Part shown: in pieces, positions 42,491 through 52,226 of the stretch
Position numbering within the stretch: position 1 is the stretch's first letter
Layout of the letters: each line of letters begins with the position of its first letter
Source: Bacteroidota bacterium
GTDB taxonomy: Bacteria > Bacteroidota > Bacteroidia > Chitinophagales > BACL12
Length of the DNA: 64,000 nt
Assembly: GCA_029571985.1 (NCBI GenBank)
Contig: JAKQVC010000048.1
Span: 62,001 to 126,000, forward strand
Direction: 5' to 3'
The notes under the pieces: model-generated
What the model was told of the DNA's origin: nothing
What the model saw: only the letters and a program-made list of their open reading frames with translations
Databases searched by the model: none
Made by a program: the position numbers and the translations under genes

Positions 42491-44050
42491 TCAGTGACCA
42501 CCGTCAGCCTGCATGGCTGTTACGGCATAAGCACCTACCGCATTTCCGGCGGTTAATCCGGCTTCACTGTCAAATCTAAAATGTATCCTTGAATATACGC
42601 GCGAATCGGCTGCTTCCTGTGCCTGTTCCATAAAATAGGAACCTTCAGCCGGGAAGAAAGCACTCAATACGGTTGCAGCAGCAGCACTAAATGTAGAGTG
42701 ACCACTTGTGTAACTCGGGAAGTTTGGTAAACCAAATAACGCCTTGATGTCGCTATTTGCCTGTGGAGGACGTGGATAGAAATAATAATATTTTGTATCC
42801 CAACAGCTAATACCTGCATCCATCATTGACGTATTTAAATAAGCAAATACGCGTGCAGTTTGCAATGGATTTAACTGATAACTTACCATGTATTCAGCCG
42901 CTATTCTACCCCAATGTCCGGGAGGTGAATATGTACCAAAGCCATCACCCCAGAAATATGCAATTGCTTCCTCCTCTTTGGTGGCATTATTAGTATAATC
43001 CAATAATTCAGCTTCAGCCTCAAGATATTCAGCAGAACCTAATGCAGGTGGTGGGCCGGGACGAACAGCGGTTAAATCATCAACCCACCAGGTAGTTACG
43101 CTGCTGTATTTCGGTGTAATACCAACCGGGCGTTGAGGTATTTCCAAATTTTCCCAGTGTGGCCATTGATCGCTCCACATCGCGTCGGCAGTAGCTTCCA
43201 TGGCCTGGTATGTTGGCTTATCTACCTGTGCAAATTTCATACTGTCATTTGCAGCGCGGGCTTTGTATTTGCGGAAAACATAGGCACCGATTTCTTCTCC
43301 TGCCAGTAAATCGCTTTCCACATTCATGCCGGCATATTTTCTGGAGTTGCGGCAATCGGCTGCGAGGTCATTTAGATAATCCACTTCCAGGGGGAACATG
43401 AATTTAAGTATCTCGCTCGAAACTTCTGCGATCGTTGCATCTTCTGACGGCCATGAAGGCAAAGCATTATCCGGATAAGCCGGCTCAATGCTACCATCAA
43501 CCGTATAAGGTGCCGGGCGATTATGTGTGTATTTATGATTCCAGGTAACGATTAAGGCATCATATTGTGCAGCACCTAAATATGCGTAAACTCGGGCTGC
43601 ATAAGTAGGGTGTGCAAACGGAAAATACGGGTACACATCAGGTGCTGCCGAACTTGGGGAAGGATAATTTCCTTCAGCATCAGGTGATGGCGCCAGGTTG
43701 TATTTGGCTACCAATTCCTGAGCAATTTCCTGCCAGCGAATTACCGTATTGTTTCCCCAATAATCAACAGCTTCCTGCTCGTCGGCACTTAAAGAGCCAT
43801 TGTATGATTTCACTTCATCGAGTTCTGCAATATAAGCCGGATCGGTTGTAGCTAAAGGAGCTGTTAGTACGGTATCAGCACCTGAGGTTAACAGAATGGG
43901 GTGCCATGAACCGCCATCTTCACTCGCTGAAGCATATAAGTATGGTTCAAAACCGACATATTCTGGTAAATCCTTAGAACAAGAGCCGATGATGGCTAAA
44001 ACCCCTAATACCGGGGCAATTTTTATGATATTTTGAGTGCTTAGTTTCAT
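42491..44050 (-). CDS. Vanadium haloperoxidase-like PAP2 superfamily lipoprotein
   Basis: A 519-residue lipoprotein: MKLSTQNIIKIAPVLGVLAI with lipobox IGSC. The C-terminal half carries the PAP2/vanadium-haloperoxidase active site: FPSYTSGHSTFSAAAATVL (PSxxSGH-like) and SRIHFRFDSEAG (SRxHxxxD). A lysine and arginine pair upstream (YYYFYPRPPQANSDIKALF) may complete the phosphate/vanadate pocket. It could be a halide-oxidising enzyme or an acid phosphatase; sequence alone does not decide. It follows the outer-membrane protein gene by two bases, so the two are one operon. Confidence 0.87.
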   Translation of the reverse strand: MKLSTQNIIKIAPVLGVLAIIGSCSKDLPEYVGFEPYLYASASEDGGSWHPILLTSGADTVLTAPLATTDPAYIAELDEVKSYNGSLSADEQEAVDYWGNNTVIRWQEIAQELVAKYNLAPSPDAEGNYPSPSSAAPDVYPYFPFAHPTYAARVYAYLGAAQYDALIVTWNHKYTHNRPAPYTVDGSIEPAYPDNALPSWPSEDATIAEVSSEILKFMFPLEVDYLNDLAADCRNSRKYAGMNVESDLLAGEEIGAYVFRKYKARAANDSMKFAQVDKPTYQAMEATADAMWSDQWPHWENLEIPQRPVGITPKYSSVTTWWVDDLTAVRPGPPPALGSAEYLEAEAELLDYTNNATKEEEAIAYFWGDGFGTYSPPGHWGRIAAEYMVSYQLNPLQTARVFAYLNTSMMDAGISCWDTKYYYFYPRPPQANSDIKALFGLPNFPSYTSGHSTFSAAAATVLSAFFPAEGSYFMEQAQEAADSRVYSRIHFRFDSEAGLTAGNAVGAYAVTAMQADGGH

Positions 44051-44052
44051 GA

Positions 44053-45015
44053 TTAATCAATTTTTGGGGTTACGACTGTGGAGGTTGAATTGTTGCTATT
44101 CCAAAGTTGGAATTGATAGGAAACACCACCGGATAGCATAGTTGCTTTTCCGATATTGCTGCCTGCCAGCACGTAACCTGTGTTGAGATGCACGGCAAGA
44201 CCTTTTGTAAGCAAATCGTAATAATCAAAATTCAATCCTATGCGCATGCTTTCAAAGTCATTTGACGGGAAAACCCCATCCTGACGACGGATATCAAAAC
44301 CATTGAAAGTAGTTAAACCATTAAAAGCAGCTTCTGCCTGGAACTTTTTGTTCTTCGTGATATAACCCACTGTTGCGTTGTAGTCCAGCGCATTGGGCAT
44401 ATCAACCTCGTCACCATAATAGGACTGCGTAGTATAATAGTAAGACCGTTCCAATGCTGCAGTTCCGCGGAGGTGGTAAGCTGCATCTAGACGGGCATAG
44501 AGTCCCATATCAGCATCATATTGTGTAATACCCCTAAAAATGGCATCAGGGCAAGCTAATCCAATTGGGAAAGCTGCATCCGGCACATAATCAGCTATCG
44601 GCGCTGCATAGCCGACTGAAGCAAGTGTTTTGAAATTGCCTTTGCCTAAGGATTTTTCGAGTAATAAAGCCTTCACAAATACAGAAATATCCTGAAAATC
44701 CTGCACATCAGCTACTACACCGGCACTTGGTGCATTTTTGATGTAGGGCAACATAGCTAATATATTTACCCGGTCCATGATTCCCAACATAAACCCGCCT
44801 GCGTAGGTGGTTGTTGTCATGGTGCCTATATTACCATTATCGCGGAGGCTATCGCCTTCCCAGTATTCATTCCAGGTGCTGTATCCAAAAGATACATCAA
44901 AACACACTTCGCCGGGCTTCATCATAACCGCGTCCGCCGGGGTTTGAGCGGCCAGTTTTCCAAATGGCAAACACACGATTGCCATTAGAAATGCCTTAAT
45001 CTTAACATTTTTCAT
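44053..45015 (-). CDS. Outer-membrane beta-barrel protein (transporter-like)
   Basis: A 320-residue exported protein with a signal peptide (MKNVKIKAFLMAIVCLPFGK...AQ) and alternating strands typical of a beta-barrel (VCFDVSFGYSTWNEYWEG, FMLGIMDRVNILAMLPYI, GLAVHLNTGYVLAGSN, MLSGGVSYQFQLW). It resembles the phenol/MetA-pathway transporter-like barrel family. It is the first gene of a two-gene operon with the haloperoxidase-like protein, which suggests that it passes that enzyme's substrate or product, but this is inference from position. Confidence 0.8.
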   Translation of the reverse strand: MKNVKIKAFLMAIVCLPFGKLAAQTPADAVMMKPGEVCFDVSFGYSTWNEYWEGDSLRDNGNIGTMTTTTYAGGFMLGIMDRVNILAMLPYIKNAPSAGVVADVQDFQDISVFVKALLLEKSLGKGNFKTLASVGYAAPIADYVPDAAFPIGLACPDAIFRGITQYDADMGLYARLDAAYHLRGTAALERSYYYTTQSYYGDEVDMPNALDYNATVGYITKNKKFQAEAAFNGLTTFNGFDIRRQDGVFPSNDFESMRIGLNFDYYDLLTKGLAVHLNTGYVLAGSNIGKATMLSGGVSYQFQLWNSNNSTSTVVTPKID

Positions 45016-45306
45016 TTCAGAGTTTTAGGTTGTTCTTTGAATCTGCCGGCAAATATAGAGGAGTGATCAAGGTGCCATGGTGTGATTTACACAACATTTA
45101 CAGAATTTGAAAATGTTTAAGAAAGCGAAAGTGTCCCGAAATGAGCATCCTACGTCATCCATTCATGCTTTTAACGAGGCATTAATAGAAAAATTCCTGT
45201 ATGAAAGGCGAAACCACCATTTGGCGCGGATGCAATAATCGGGCGGATGTGATGTCTGGAATACAATCTAGCTAAACACCTTGTTTACAAAGGGTGCCTG
45301 ACAACT
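45016..45306. other. Intergenic, nothing recognised
   Basis: 290 bases of promoter-side DNA upstream of the barrel gene (minus strand). A weak inverted CACC/GGGTG around 45278-45295 is the only structure; no ORF or RNA is recognised. Confidence 0.4.
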
Positions 45307-45711
45307 TTAATTGAAGTTGTCAGAAAAAGCTACTATTTCAAACTCAGTTTGGGTAGCGTGCACGTATCTGGCATTGTTGCGCACGTAATCCTGATTAGTA
45401 GAAATGTAATATACCTTAGCTGTTGCCGAACTTACCGCAGCAGAATCAGGAAAAGTCATTCCTTCAGGGGCTTGAGACTGCAAATACGCTTGAAAGACAT
45501 CTGATGACTGATCTTCGGCGAGTTGCATAATGAGTGGATAGCTGTTGCCTTCATAGTTGATGAGGGTTATATGAACGCCCTCAGCAGAAACTGAATCGAT
45601 TACTGCAACATCTTCCGGAATTACACAATCATAGCCGATGCAGGCGGTTTCTTTAGAACAACTAAATAAAAATGGAAAGATCAGAATAGCGATGATAGAT
45701 AAGGTTTTCAT
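45307..45711 (-). CDS. Small hypothetical lipoprotein
   Basis: A 134-residue predicted lipoprotein; the start at 45711 gives MKTLSIIAILIFPFLFSC with lipobox LFSC. The frame is open for 20 further codons upstream, which lack signal character. The mature part begins with an acidic, cysteine-bearing segment (CIGYDCVIPEDVAVID), then beta strands and FPDSAAVSSATAKVYYISTN. I do not recognise it. It stands alone, with about 350 bases of AT-rich DNA (45712-46063) towards the next gene in which I see nothing else. Confidence 0.65.
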   Translation of the reverse strand: MKTLSIIAILIFPFLFSCSKETACIGYDCVIPEDVAVIDSVSAEGVHITLINYEGNSYPLIMQLAEDQSSDVFQAYLQSQAPEGMTFPDSAAVSSATAKVYYISTNQDYVRNNARYVHATQTEFEIVAFSDNFN

Positions 45712-46063
45712 TTTTTTTTGCTTGTAATGCATATACGCATATTCTACATCAGTTGGTTTTCTCAATGTCAATTTCGACCTATTACAGTCTCAAATTTGAC
45801 ATCCTGAATGTAAAACATGATAATGATTACTGGATGATAATTCTTACATTTAGAAAATATCCATATTTTACCAAGGCTCTATTTTATCATACCAAATATA
45901 ATAGCCTCAATAACTGATCTATAGTTGGTTGTCAGGTATAGACAGACAAATGGAAGTGCCATTTAAAGCTAGAGGCAAGAACATGTTGCAATATTGAAGG
46001 GAATTGAATGTTTTGCGAACAATATAAACCTGGACATGCCTGAAATTTCCCTGCTTAAAGTCG

Positions 46064-49000
46064 CTATTGAATAATGAAGCGCGTTATCGCATTCTCAACC
46101 TGCGCAGTATACATGCCTTTGGCAAGATGATCAACGGATATTTCTAATTCATATCCAGGTGATTGTGCAACCAAAACTACCTGACCTATTGCATTATATA
46201 TATTCACCATGGCATCCTGTTTTAATCCTGTGATAGTTATTTGTGTGGTCGCTGGGTTTGGAAATACTGAAATGGCAGACGTATTAGCCATGACACCTGC
46301 ATCACAAGGCACAGAAACTAATATACCGCTACTCAGTTTGCTGCAACCTGTTGCCATTTTGGTCACCTTGCATTTATATGCGCCTGCTGTTGTTGCTGTA
46401 TAATTAATATTTGTGGCGCCCGGTATCAGAACTGGTCCATTGTACCATTGGTAACTTAGCCCGGCCCCGGCATTTGCGGTGAGTGTAACGCTGCCTCCTG
46501 CACAGAATGTAGTTGGACCTCCGGCTGTAATAGAAGCCGGTGGGTTTTTGAGCACGTTGACAAAAATTGGCGCAGACTCTGCTGTACCGCAATCGCTTAA
46601 CGTTTGACACGTATAATTCCCTTTGGTAGTTGCGGCATAGGTAGAGGATGTTGCGCCAGGCAGTATGGTGCCATTTCTCATCCATTGAACTGTAGCCCCT
46701 GTGTATGTAGCCTCAAGCAATGCACTTCCACCAGAACAAAACGTTAATGGGTCAGCTGTTGAAATGGTCACAGATTCTATCACGTCATCATCAATTAAAC
46801 CATCACAATCATCATCCAATGTATTACACAATTCATCGGTAGGATTACAGGTGTAATCTAGTTTGACCACCCAACCATCCACATCCGGTAAAATCGGGTC
46901 ATCCGATGATTCGCCTTCATAAAATATTTCAATTAATTCACCCACAGGGTCTTCTGATTTATCCGCCATTGAAAAGGATGAAGAATATCCTGCGAGCAAT
47001 AAATCACCTGCATTCGTCAAACACAAATCTGTAGGCATTTCCATCCTGTTTCCACCAATCGTGTTTTGCCAGGTAATGGTGCCGAGTGCATCAATATGTA
47101 TCAACCAGTAATCCTGATTATCGTAATTATAATTGAGCAGAATTGGGTTGGAGGGTTTGGTTACAAATGGTTCTGTCTTATCATAATCATCTAACGATTC
47201 ACTGGCTGATAGCAACAGAAAACCTGCTACCGGATCTTTAACCATATCCGTTACGATTTCCTGATCTTCAGCCTGTATTGTATTTTCCCAGACAATATTT
47301 CCGATGCCATTCAGTTTTAACAACCAAATATCTGCTTCGTAAGAAAGTTCTGATTTCAGGATGGAAATACCTGATGTTGAGCTTCCGAAAACTACATATC
47401 CACCTTCATCACTTTGAACAACCTTGGCTAATACTTCATATCCTGTTCCACCATAAGACTTTTGCCACGTTATTGAACCGGTGGAAGTAAGTTTGAGTAT
47501 CCAATAATCCTGAGAACCAAAATTGAGCGTTGTTTTTTCTCCGGATATGCCTGAATAAGAATTTGCACCAACTATAAAACCACCATCTGCTGTTTCATAA
47601 ATACTCGCAACTGCATCCTGAGCACTTCCGCCAATACTGTTTTGCCATTGAATGGTTCCAGTTGAGGTTAATTTAATCAGCCAAACATCTTGCGAGCCGA
47701 AGCTCAGTTCAGTTTTATCGCCGCTATTGCCGCTGTAACTTGAAACGGCGAGCAGATAACCGCCATCACTTGTTGGAATTGCGCTTGCTACTTCATCGGT
47801 TGAAGCACCACCAATTGTATTCTGCCAAAGTATATTTCCATCTGCATCCAATTTCACCATCCAACAATCTAGGCCTCCCATGGATGCTTCCGTTTTATCT
47901 CCCCCCACTCCACTGCTCGAACTTCCAACAACAAGCATGGTGCCATCGGGATGACCAATAACATCGCGACCATAATCACCAGAGATGCCATCAATCGTTC
48001 TGTACCAAATCAGTTCGCCGTTTGCATCCGACTTTCTTACACTTATATCGTAATTTGTTTCACCCGGGGTTGTCGGATTGTAGGTTGATTTTGTTCCCAC
48101 ATACACAAAACCATCAGGCAGCTCGGCAACGGCTTCAATCCGGTCAAGACTATCGCTTCCATAAGTGCGATTCCATTCTATTTCAGGACCTGGATTACAA
48201 TCGATTAAACCTTCATCAATTAAACCATCACAATCATTATCAAATCCATCACAAATCTCCGGAGCATCCGTATAAATTGATGATCTGGTATCATCACAAT
48301 CAGCAATGGTGGATATTGTGTACTGACTAAAGCTTGTGCAGGAAGCTGAAACTAAATCGCCTCCGGCATCATCATTGTCGTAGTCGGCATACAAAGGCAT
48401 GAGTGTGCATGTATCCGGAACCAATTTTATCACCCAAAAATCATCCGTATCATCGCCAAGGCAATCTTCCGATTTGTAACCATTTTCTAAGGCATCAGAT
48501 GTGGCAACAATTATAATCGAACCATCATCCATCGTAAACAAATCACCGATAGTTGTATTACCGTTCGTATAATAATAAGAGGAACATTCATCATCGACAA
48601 AATAGAGGCCGCCATTTATCTGCCCGGTCCATAATACATATCCGCCATCATTTATGGTGGTGAGGGTCATTTCATCAGGTCCATCATCGTAATAACCTGC
48701 TGCTACAATCGCATATCGACCGGAGTTGGTCTGAAAAATTCTTTTTGAATCGGTCTGATCATAATCCTGATAAGTATCTTCCCATTCCACTTCACCTGAT
48801 GCAGTTAAACGCAAATACCACTGATCAGAATTATCATCCCAATTGCCATAATCAGGCTCATCGCATGGATATGAATAATCGTTGCCGCTGAATTCAGATT
48901 TATCCTCATTGATATTAGAGCTGGAAGAGGCCGCTAACATGATATGGCCATCATCCGTTTCCAATATATCACCCACTTCATCGTACTCTGCACCGCCAAT

Positions 49001-49801
49001 ATCTTTTTGCCAGGTGATGGTACCACCACCGGCCATTTTTATCAGCCAAATATCTTTATACCCTTTTGATGGTTGTGATTTATTTCCGGATACGCCCGAG
49101 TCACTATCACCGCTCAATAAATAGGTGCCATCAGATAGGCGCATCACTTTGCGCAAATAATCATTCGCACTTCCGCCAAAAGCATATTGCCAAAGTATAT
49201 TGCCTGTGAAATCAACTTTAATCAACCAATAATCATAGCCACCAAACGAAGCTGAAGTCTTATCACCACTGATGCCTGATGCCGAATATCCGCCAACCAC
49301 ATATCCGCCTGAAACCGCAACGACATCTGAGGTGTAATCATCGAAATTACCGCCAATAGTATTTTGCCAGACAAGAGTGCCTGTTGCATCTAAACCAAGC
49401 AGCCAATAATCTCTTCCACCAACGGCGGCTTCAGTTTTGCTTCCGGAAATACCACCGGTTGTATACGCAGCAATCATGTATTTCCCATCAAGACCCTGCA
49501 CTACACCGGATACATAATCATAGGTGGAAGTGCCATAGGTTTTGTCCCATTCAACAATACCGGATGCATTTAATTTAACCACCCAGATATCGGTACTGCC
49601 GAATCCGGGTTGAGTTTTATCATATCCTACGCCGGAGGAGGATGTACCAACAATCAGAATACCTCCATCCATTGTCGAAATAGCAGATACAGCAACATCG
49701 GCGCCAGCTCCACCAATAGTATTATCCCAAATTTTTAAAGGCACCTGTGCTGTTGAAAAACAATAGGCAGCCAGGCAAAGCAGGGTTAGGAGGTTTCTCA
49801 T
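46064..49801 (-). CDS. Large T9SS-sorted surface protein with repeat and MopE-type metal-binding motifs
   Basis: A 1245-residue secreted protein; start MRNLLTLLCLAAYCFSTAQ at 49801. Most of it is about a dozen beta-propeller-like repeats of some 50-60 residues around W-x-NTIGG...DGGYLLA...D-W-x-KL-x-x-x-G-x-I-x-W. The propeller is interrupted and followed by two MopE-type calcium-binding motifs (FDNDCDGLIDEG and LDDDCDGLIDDD). After these come two Ig-like domains (VQWMRNGTILPG, YQWYNGPVLIPG) and a T9SS sorting domain (ISVFPNPATTQITITG). The protein is probably displayed on or released from the surface; adhesion or extracellular binding is likely, and no catalytic motif is seen. TATCTTTA before the start on the minus strand is near the -7 consensus. 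Confidence 0.9.
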   Translation of the reverse strand: MRNLLTLLCLAAYCFSTAQVPLKIWDNTIGGAGADVAVSAISTMDGGILIVGTSSSGVGYDKTQPGFGSTDIWVVKLNASGIVEWDKTYGTSTYDYVSGVVQGLDGKYMIAAYTTGGISGSKTEAAVGGRDYWLLGLDATGTLVWQNTIGGNFDDYTSDVVAVSGGYVVGGYSASGISGDKTSASFGGYDYWLIKVDFTGNILWQYAFGGSANDYLRKVMRLSDGTYLLSGDSDSGVSGNKSQPSKGYKDIWLIKMAGGGTITWQKDIGGAEYDEVGDILETDDGHIMLAASSSSNINEDKSEFSGNDYSYPCDEPDYGNWDDNSDQWYLRLTASGEVEWEDTYQDYDQTDSKRIFQTNSGRYAIVAAGYYDDGPDEMTLTTINDGGYVLWTGQINGGLYFVDDECSSYYYTNGNTTIGDLFTMDDGSIIIVATSDALENGYKSEDCLGDDTDDFWVIKLVPDTCTLMPLYADYDNDDAGGDLVSASCTSFSQYTISTIADCDDTRSSIYTDAPEICDGFDNDCDGLIDEGLIDCNPGPEIEWNRTYGSDSLDRIEAVAELPDGFVYVGTKSTYNPTTPGETNYDISVRKSDANGELIWYRTIDGISGDYGRDVIGHPDGTMLVVGSSSSGVGGDKTEASMGGLDCWMVKLDADGNILWQNTIGGASTDEVASAIPTSDGGYLLAVSSYSGNSGDKTELSFGSQDVWLIKLTSTGTIQWQNSIGGSAQDAVASIYETADGGFIVGANSYSGISGEKTTLNFGSQDYWILKLTSTGSITWQKSYGGTGYEVLAKVVQSDEGGYVVFGSSTSGISILKSELSYEADIWLLKLNGIGNIVWENTIQAEDQEIVTDMVKDPVAGFLLLSASESLDDYDKTEPFVTKPSNPILLNYNYDNQDYWLIHIDALGTITWQNTIGGNRMEMPTDLCLTNAGDLLLAGYSSSFSMADKSEDPVGELIEIFYEGESSDDPILPDVDGWVVKLDYTCNPTDELCNTLDDDCDGLIDDDVIESVTISTADPLTFCSGGSALLEATYTGATVQWMRNGTILPGATSSTYAATTKGNYTCQTLSDCGTAESAPIFVNVLKNPPASITAGGPTTFCAGGSVTLTANAGAGLSYQWYNGPVLIPGATNINYTATTAGAYKCKVTKMATGCSKLSSGILVSVPCDAGVMANTSAISVFPNPATTQITITGLKQDAMVNIYNAIGQVVLVAQSPGYELEISVDHLAKGMYTAQVENAITRFIIQ

Positions 49802-49872
49802 GTGGGTTGATTGTACTCTTAAAGATAATCTATGAGTCATTTAAAATGAATACACATGCGTGAAATGGCCAA

Positions 49873-49888
49873 TTTTTCATGTGAAACA
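49873..49888. promoter_or_regulatory. parS-like 16-mer
   Basis: TTTTTCATGTGAAACA matches the parS consensus TGTTTCACGTGAAACA at 14 of 16 positions, with a perfect right half. It is intergenic and about 22 kb from parAB. Two mismatches make binding uncertain. Confidence 0.3.
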
Positions 49889-49907
49889 CCCGAATAAGTG
49901 TACCAAA

Positions 49908-49937
49908 TAAAAACGGCCCTCACCAGGAGGGCCGTTA
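49908..49937 (-). terminator. Terminator of the M13 peptidase gene
   Basis: AACGGCCCTC (49912-49921) and GAGGGCCGTT (49927-49936): a 10-bp stem followed on the minus strand by a T-rich tract. Confidence 0.92.
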
Positions 49938-49960
49938 AAGGAAAATAATTTAAAGTCTGA

Positions 49961-52003
49961 TTACCAGATTTTAGCACGTGATTCAGGAGCGAGGTACATG
50001 GCTGCATCCTCTTTAATACCCCAGGCATCGTACCATTCTGGCATATTCACAACGGTTCCGTTCACACGCCATTCGCCGGGGCTGTGCGGGTTGGTGAGTA
50101 ATTGTGCACGCATTGCATCTTCGCGATAGCTGCCTGCCCAAATTCTGCCAAAGCCTAAGAAAAATCGCTGTTGAGGTGTAATGCCGTCAATTGTTTTACC
50201 GGCTTTGTATTCATCCGTCATTTTATACGCTTCATAAGCAATTGTTAAACCCCCGAAATCGGCGATGTTTTCACCGAGTGTTAATTGACCATTGATACAA
50301 AGACTGTCTAATGGACAATAACTGTTGAATTGGGTAACAACCACATTCGCACGTGTCATGAACTTCTCATTGTCTTCTGGTGTCCACCACATATTCAAAT
50401 TACCCTTCGCATCATATTGACGTCCCTGATCATCGAAACCATGTGTAATTTCATGTCCGATAACCGCGCCGATACCACCATAGTTTAAGGCATCATCTGC
50501 CTGCGCATCAAAGAATGGTGCTTGTAATATCGCTGCTGGGAAAACAATCTCGTTATTACTTGGATTATAATAAGCATTTACAGTTTGCGGAGTCATGCCC
50601 CATTCGGTTTTATCAACCGGTTTTCCAATTTTATCATAATTGCGTTTAGCCTCAAATTCTACGGCATGGATAACATTCAACACATAAGCACTACGATCAA
50701 TTTCAAGTGCAGAATAATCACGCCATTTGTCAGGGTAACCAATTTTAACGGTAAAGCTGTTCAGCTTTTTGATAGCCTGCATTTTGGTGCTGTCGCTCAT
50801 CCAATCCAATTGATTGATACGCACGCCCATAGCAGTTTTGATGTTAGCCACCATTTCATCAGCGCGTTTTTTCGCTTCAGGACTAAAGGCTTGCTTTACA
50901 TACTCTTCACCTAAAGCTTCACCAATACAGAAATCGGCAGTTTCAACTACACGTTTCCAACGCGGTTTAATTTGTTCAATACCATTGAGTTTTTTACTGT
51001 GAAAATCAAAGTGCTCCATTACAAAAGCATCGTTCAGGAACTCAGAGGTGCCATCAACAAAATGGTAAGTGAGATATACTTTCCAGTCATCCAGTGGTAC
51101 GGATTTCATCAACCCATTCATTGTTTTAAAGAATTCAGGTTGTGCCACATTAATACCGGTCTTAAATTCCGGTGTTTTTAATTCACCAAAATATACTGAC
51201 CAGTTCATGTTCGGTGTCATTTTTTGAAAATCGGCCACAGACATTTTGTGGTAGATATTTTCAGGCACACGCATATCGGTATTTGTCATGCTGGCTTTAG
51301 CCATTTGCATTTCGATGTTCATGATGGTGCTTGCATTTTTTTGTGCAGTTGCCTCATCAGCACCTAATAACATGAATACATTTTTCACGTGTGCGATATA
51401 ATCTGTGCGGATTTGCTGCATGCGGGCATCAGGCAGAAAGTAATACTCACGATCTGGTAAGCCTAAGCCACCCTGCCACATACTCATAATAACATCGGCG
51501 CTGTTTTTATCATCCTGACCCACCCAGTTCATAAACATGGCAAAGGTGTACATGCGGTGCATTTGTGCTGCAGTGCGCATGAGGTCATCGGACGACTGAA
51601 TGGCTTGAATATTATCCAAATACGGTTTAATTGGTGTAATGCCGGCTTTTTCAATGGCAACGGTATCCATACCTGTAACCCAGAAATCACCCACTTTTTG
51701 GGTATTGGTTCCCTTTTGCGCTTTAGCCTTGGAAGCTGATTCCAGCGTATTGCGCAACATGGACAAACTGTTATCGTCCAACATATAAAAGGCACCGTAT
51801 TTCCCCTTATCGGCCGGAATAGGATGAGCAGCAATCCATTTGTTGTTAACGAATCCGAAGAAATCGTCGCCAGGATTTACTGTAGTGTCAAGTGATGAAA
51901 CATCAAATGCTTTGTAATCGGATTTAGCATCCTGTTTCTTGTCGCCACAAGAAGCCGCCACAAACGGAACGGCCAGTAGCAACCATAATGCTGATTTTCT
52001 CAT
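49961..52003 (-). CDS. M13 family metallopeptidase (PepO/neprilysin-like) lipoprotein
   Basis: A 680-residue lipoprotein: MRKSALWLLLAVPFVAASCG with lipobox AASC. The M13 N-terminal lobe begins DTTVNPGDDFFGFVNNKWIA. The catalytic lobe holds NAYYNPSNNEIVFPAAIL, the zinc motif GHEITHGFDDQGRQYD near residues 515-525, the third ligand in ENIADFGGLTIAYEAYK, and the family terminus GEWRVNGTVVNMPEWYDAWG followed by a final W. These enzymes cleave oligopeptides. A minus-strand TATCTTTG at 52023-52030 is about 20 bases before the ATG. Monocistronic with its own terminator. Confidence 0.96.
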   Translation of the reverse strand: MRKSALWLLLAVPFVAASCGDKKQDAKSDYKAFDVSSLDTTVNPGDDFFGFVNNKWIAAHPIPADKGKYGAFYMLDDNSLSMLRNTLESASKAKAQKGTNTQKVGDFWVTGMDTVAIEKAGITPIKPYLDNIQAIQSSDDLMRTAAQMHRMYTFAMFMNWVGQDDKNSADVIMSMWQGGLGLPDREYYFLPDARMQQIRTDYIAHVKNVFMLLGADEATAQKNASTIMNIEMQMAKASMTNTDMRVPENIYHKMSVADFQKMTPNMNWSVYFGELKTPEFKTGINVAQPEFFKTMNGLMKSVPLDDWKVYLTYHFVDGTSEFLNDAFVMEHFDFHSKKLNGIEQIKPRWKRVVETADFCIGEALGEEYVKQAFSPEAKKRADEMVANIKTAMGVRINQLDWMSDSTKMQAIKKLNSFTVKIGYPDKWRDYSALEIDRSAYVLNVIHAVEFEAKRNYDKIGKPVDKTEWGMTPQTVNAYYNPSNNEIVFPAAILQAPFFDAQADDALNYGGIGAVIGHEITHGFDDQGRQYDAKGNLNMWWTPEDNEKFMTRANVVVTQFNSYCPLDSLCINGQLTLGENIADFGGLTIAYEAYKMTDEYKAGKTIDGITPQQRFFLGFGRIWAGSYREDAMRAQLLTNPHSPGEWRVNGTVVNMPEWYDAWGIKEDAAMYLAPESRAKIW

Positions 52004-52022
52004 GTTTAGTCAATTAAGGCTG

Positions 52023-52030
52023 CAAAGATA
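52023..52030 (-). promoter_or_regulatory. TAnnTTTG element of the M13 gene
   Basis: CAAAGATA on the plus strand reads TATCTTTG on the minus strand, an exact -7 match, 20 bases upstream of the ATG at 52003. Confidence 0.6.
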
Positions 52031-52214
52031 CATACCTATATGACCTGAGGCGTTAAATGGGGTTAAGTCTTGTTAATACGGGCTGCTGATTTCCTTACCT
52101 GTTTACCCTTTTGAACTGTCAAAAACCTTATCTGCAAACGATTACAGCGGATTTCACGGGCTTGGCAGACGGTAGGAAATGCGCAATTCAGGGCATGCTA
52201 TTTGCAGCAAATTG

Positions 52215-52222
52215 TATATTTG
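52215..52222 (+). promoter_or_regulatory. TAnnTTTG element 4 bases before a GTG start
   Basis: TATATTTG followed by CAAG and GTG at 52227, the same geometry as dapD. It supports the GTG as the leaderless start of the His-rich protein. Confidence 0.55.
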
Positions 52223-52226
52223 CAAG

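Noticed and set aside
46209-49578. Several plus-strand ORFs of 60-100 codons inside the large T9SS gene
   Set aside because: They are shadow frames of the 1245-codon repeat gene and have repetitive, low-complexity translations.
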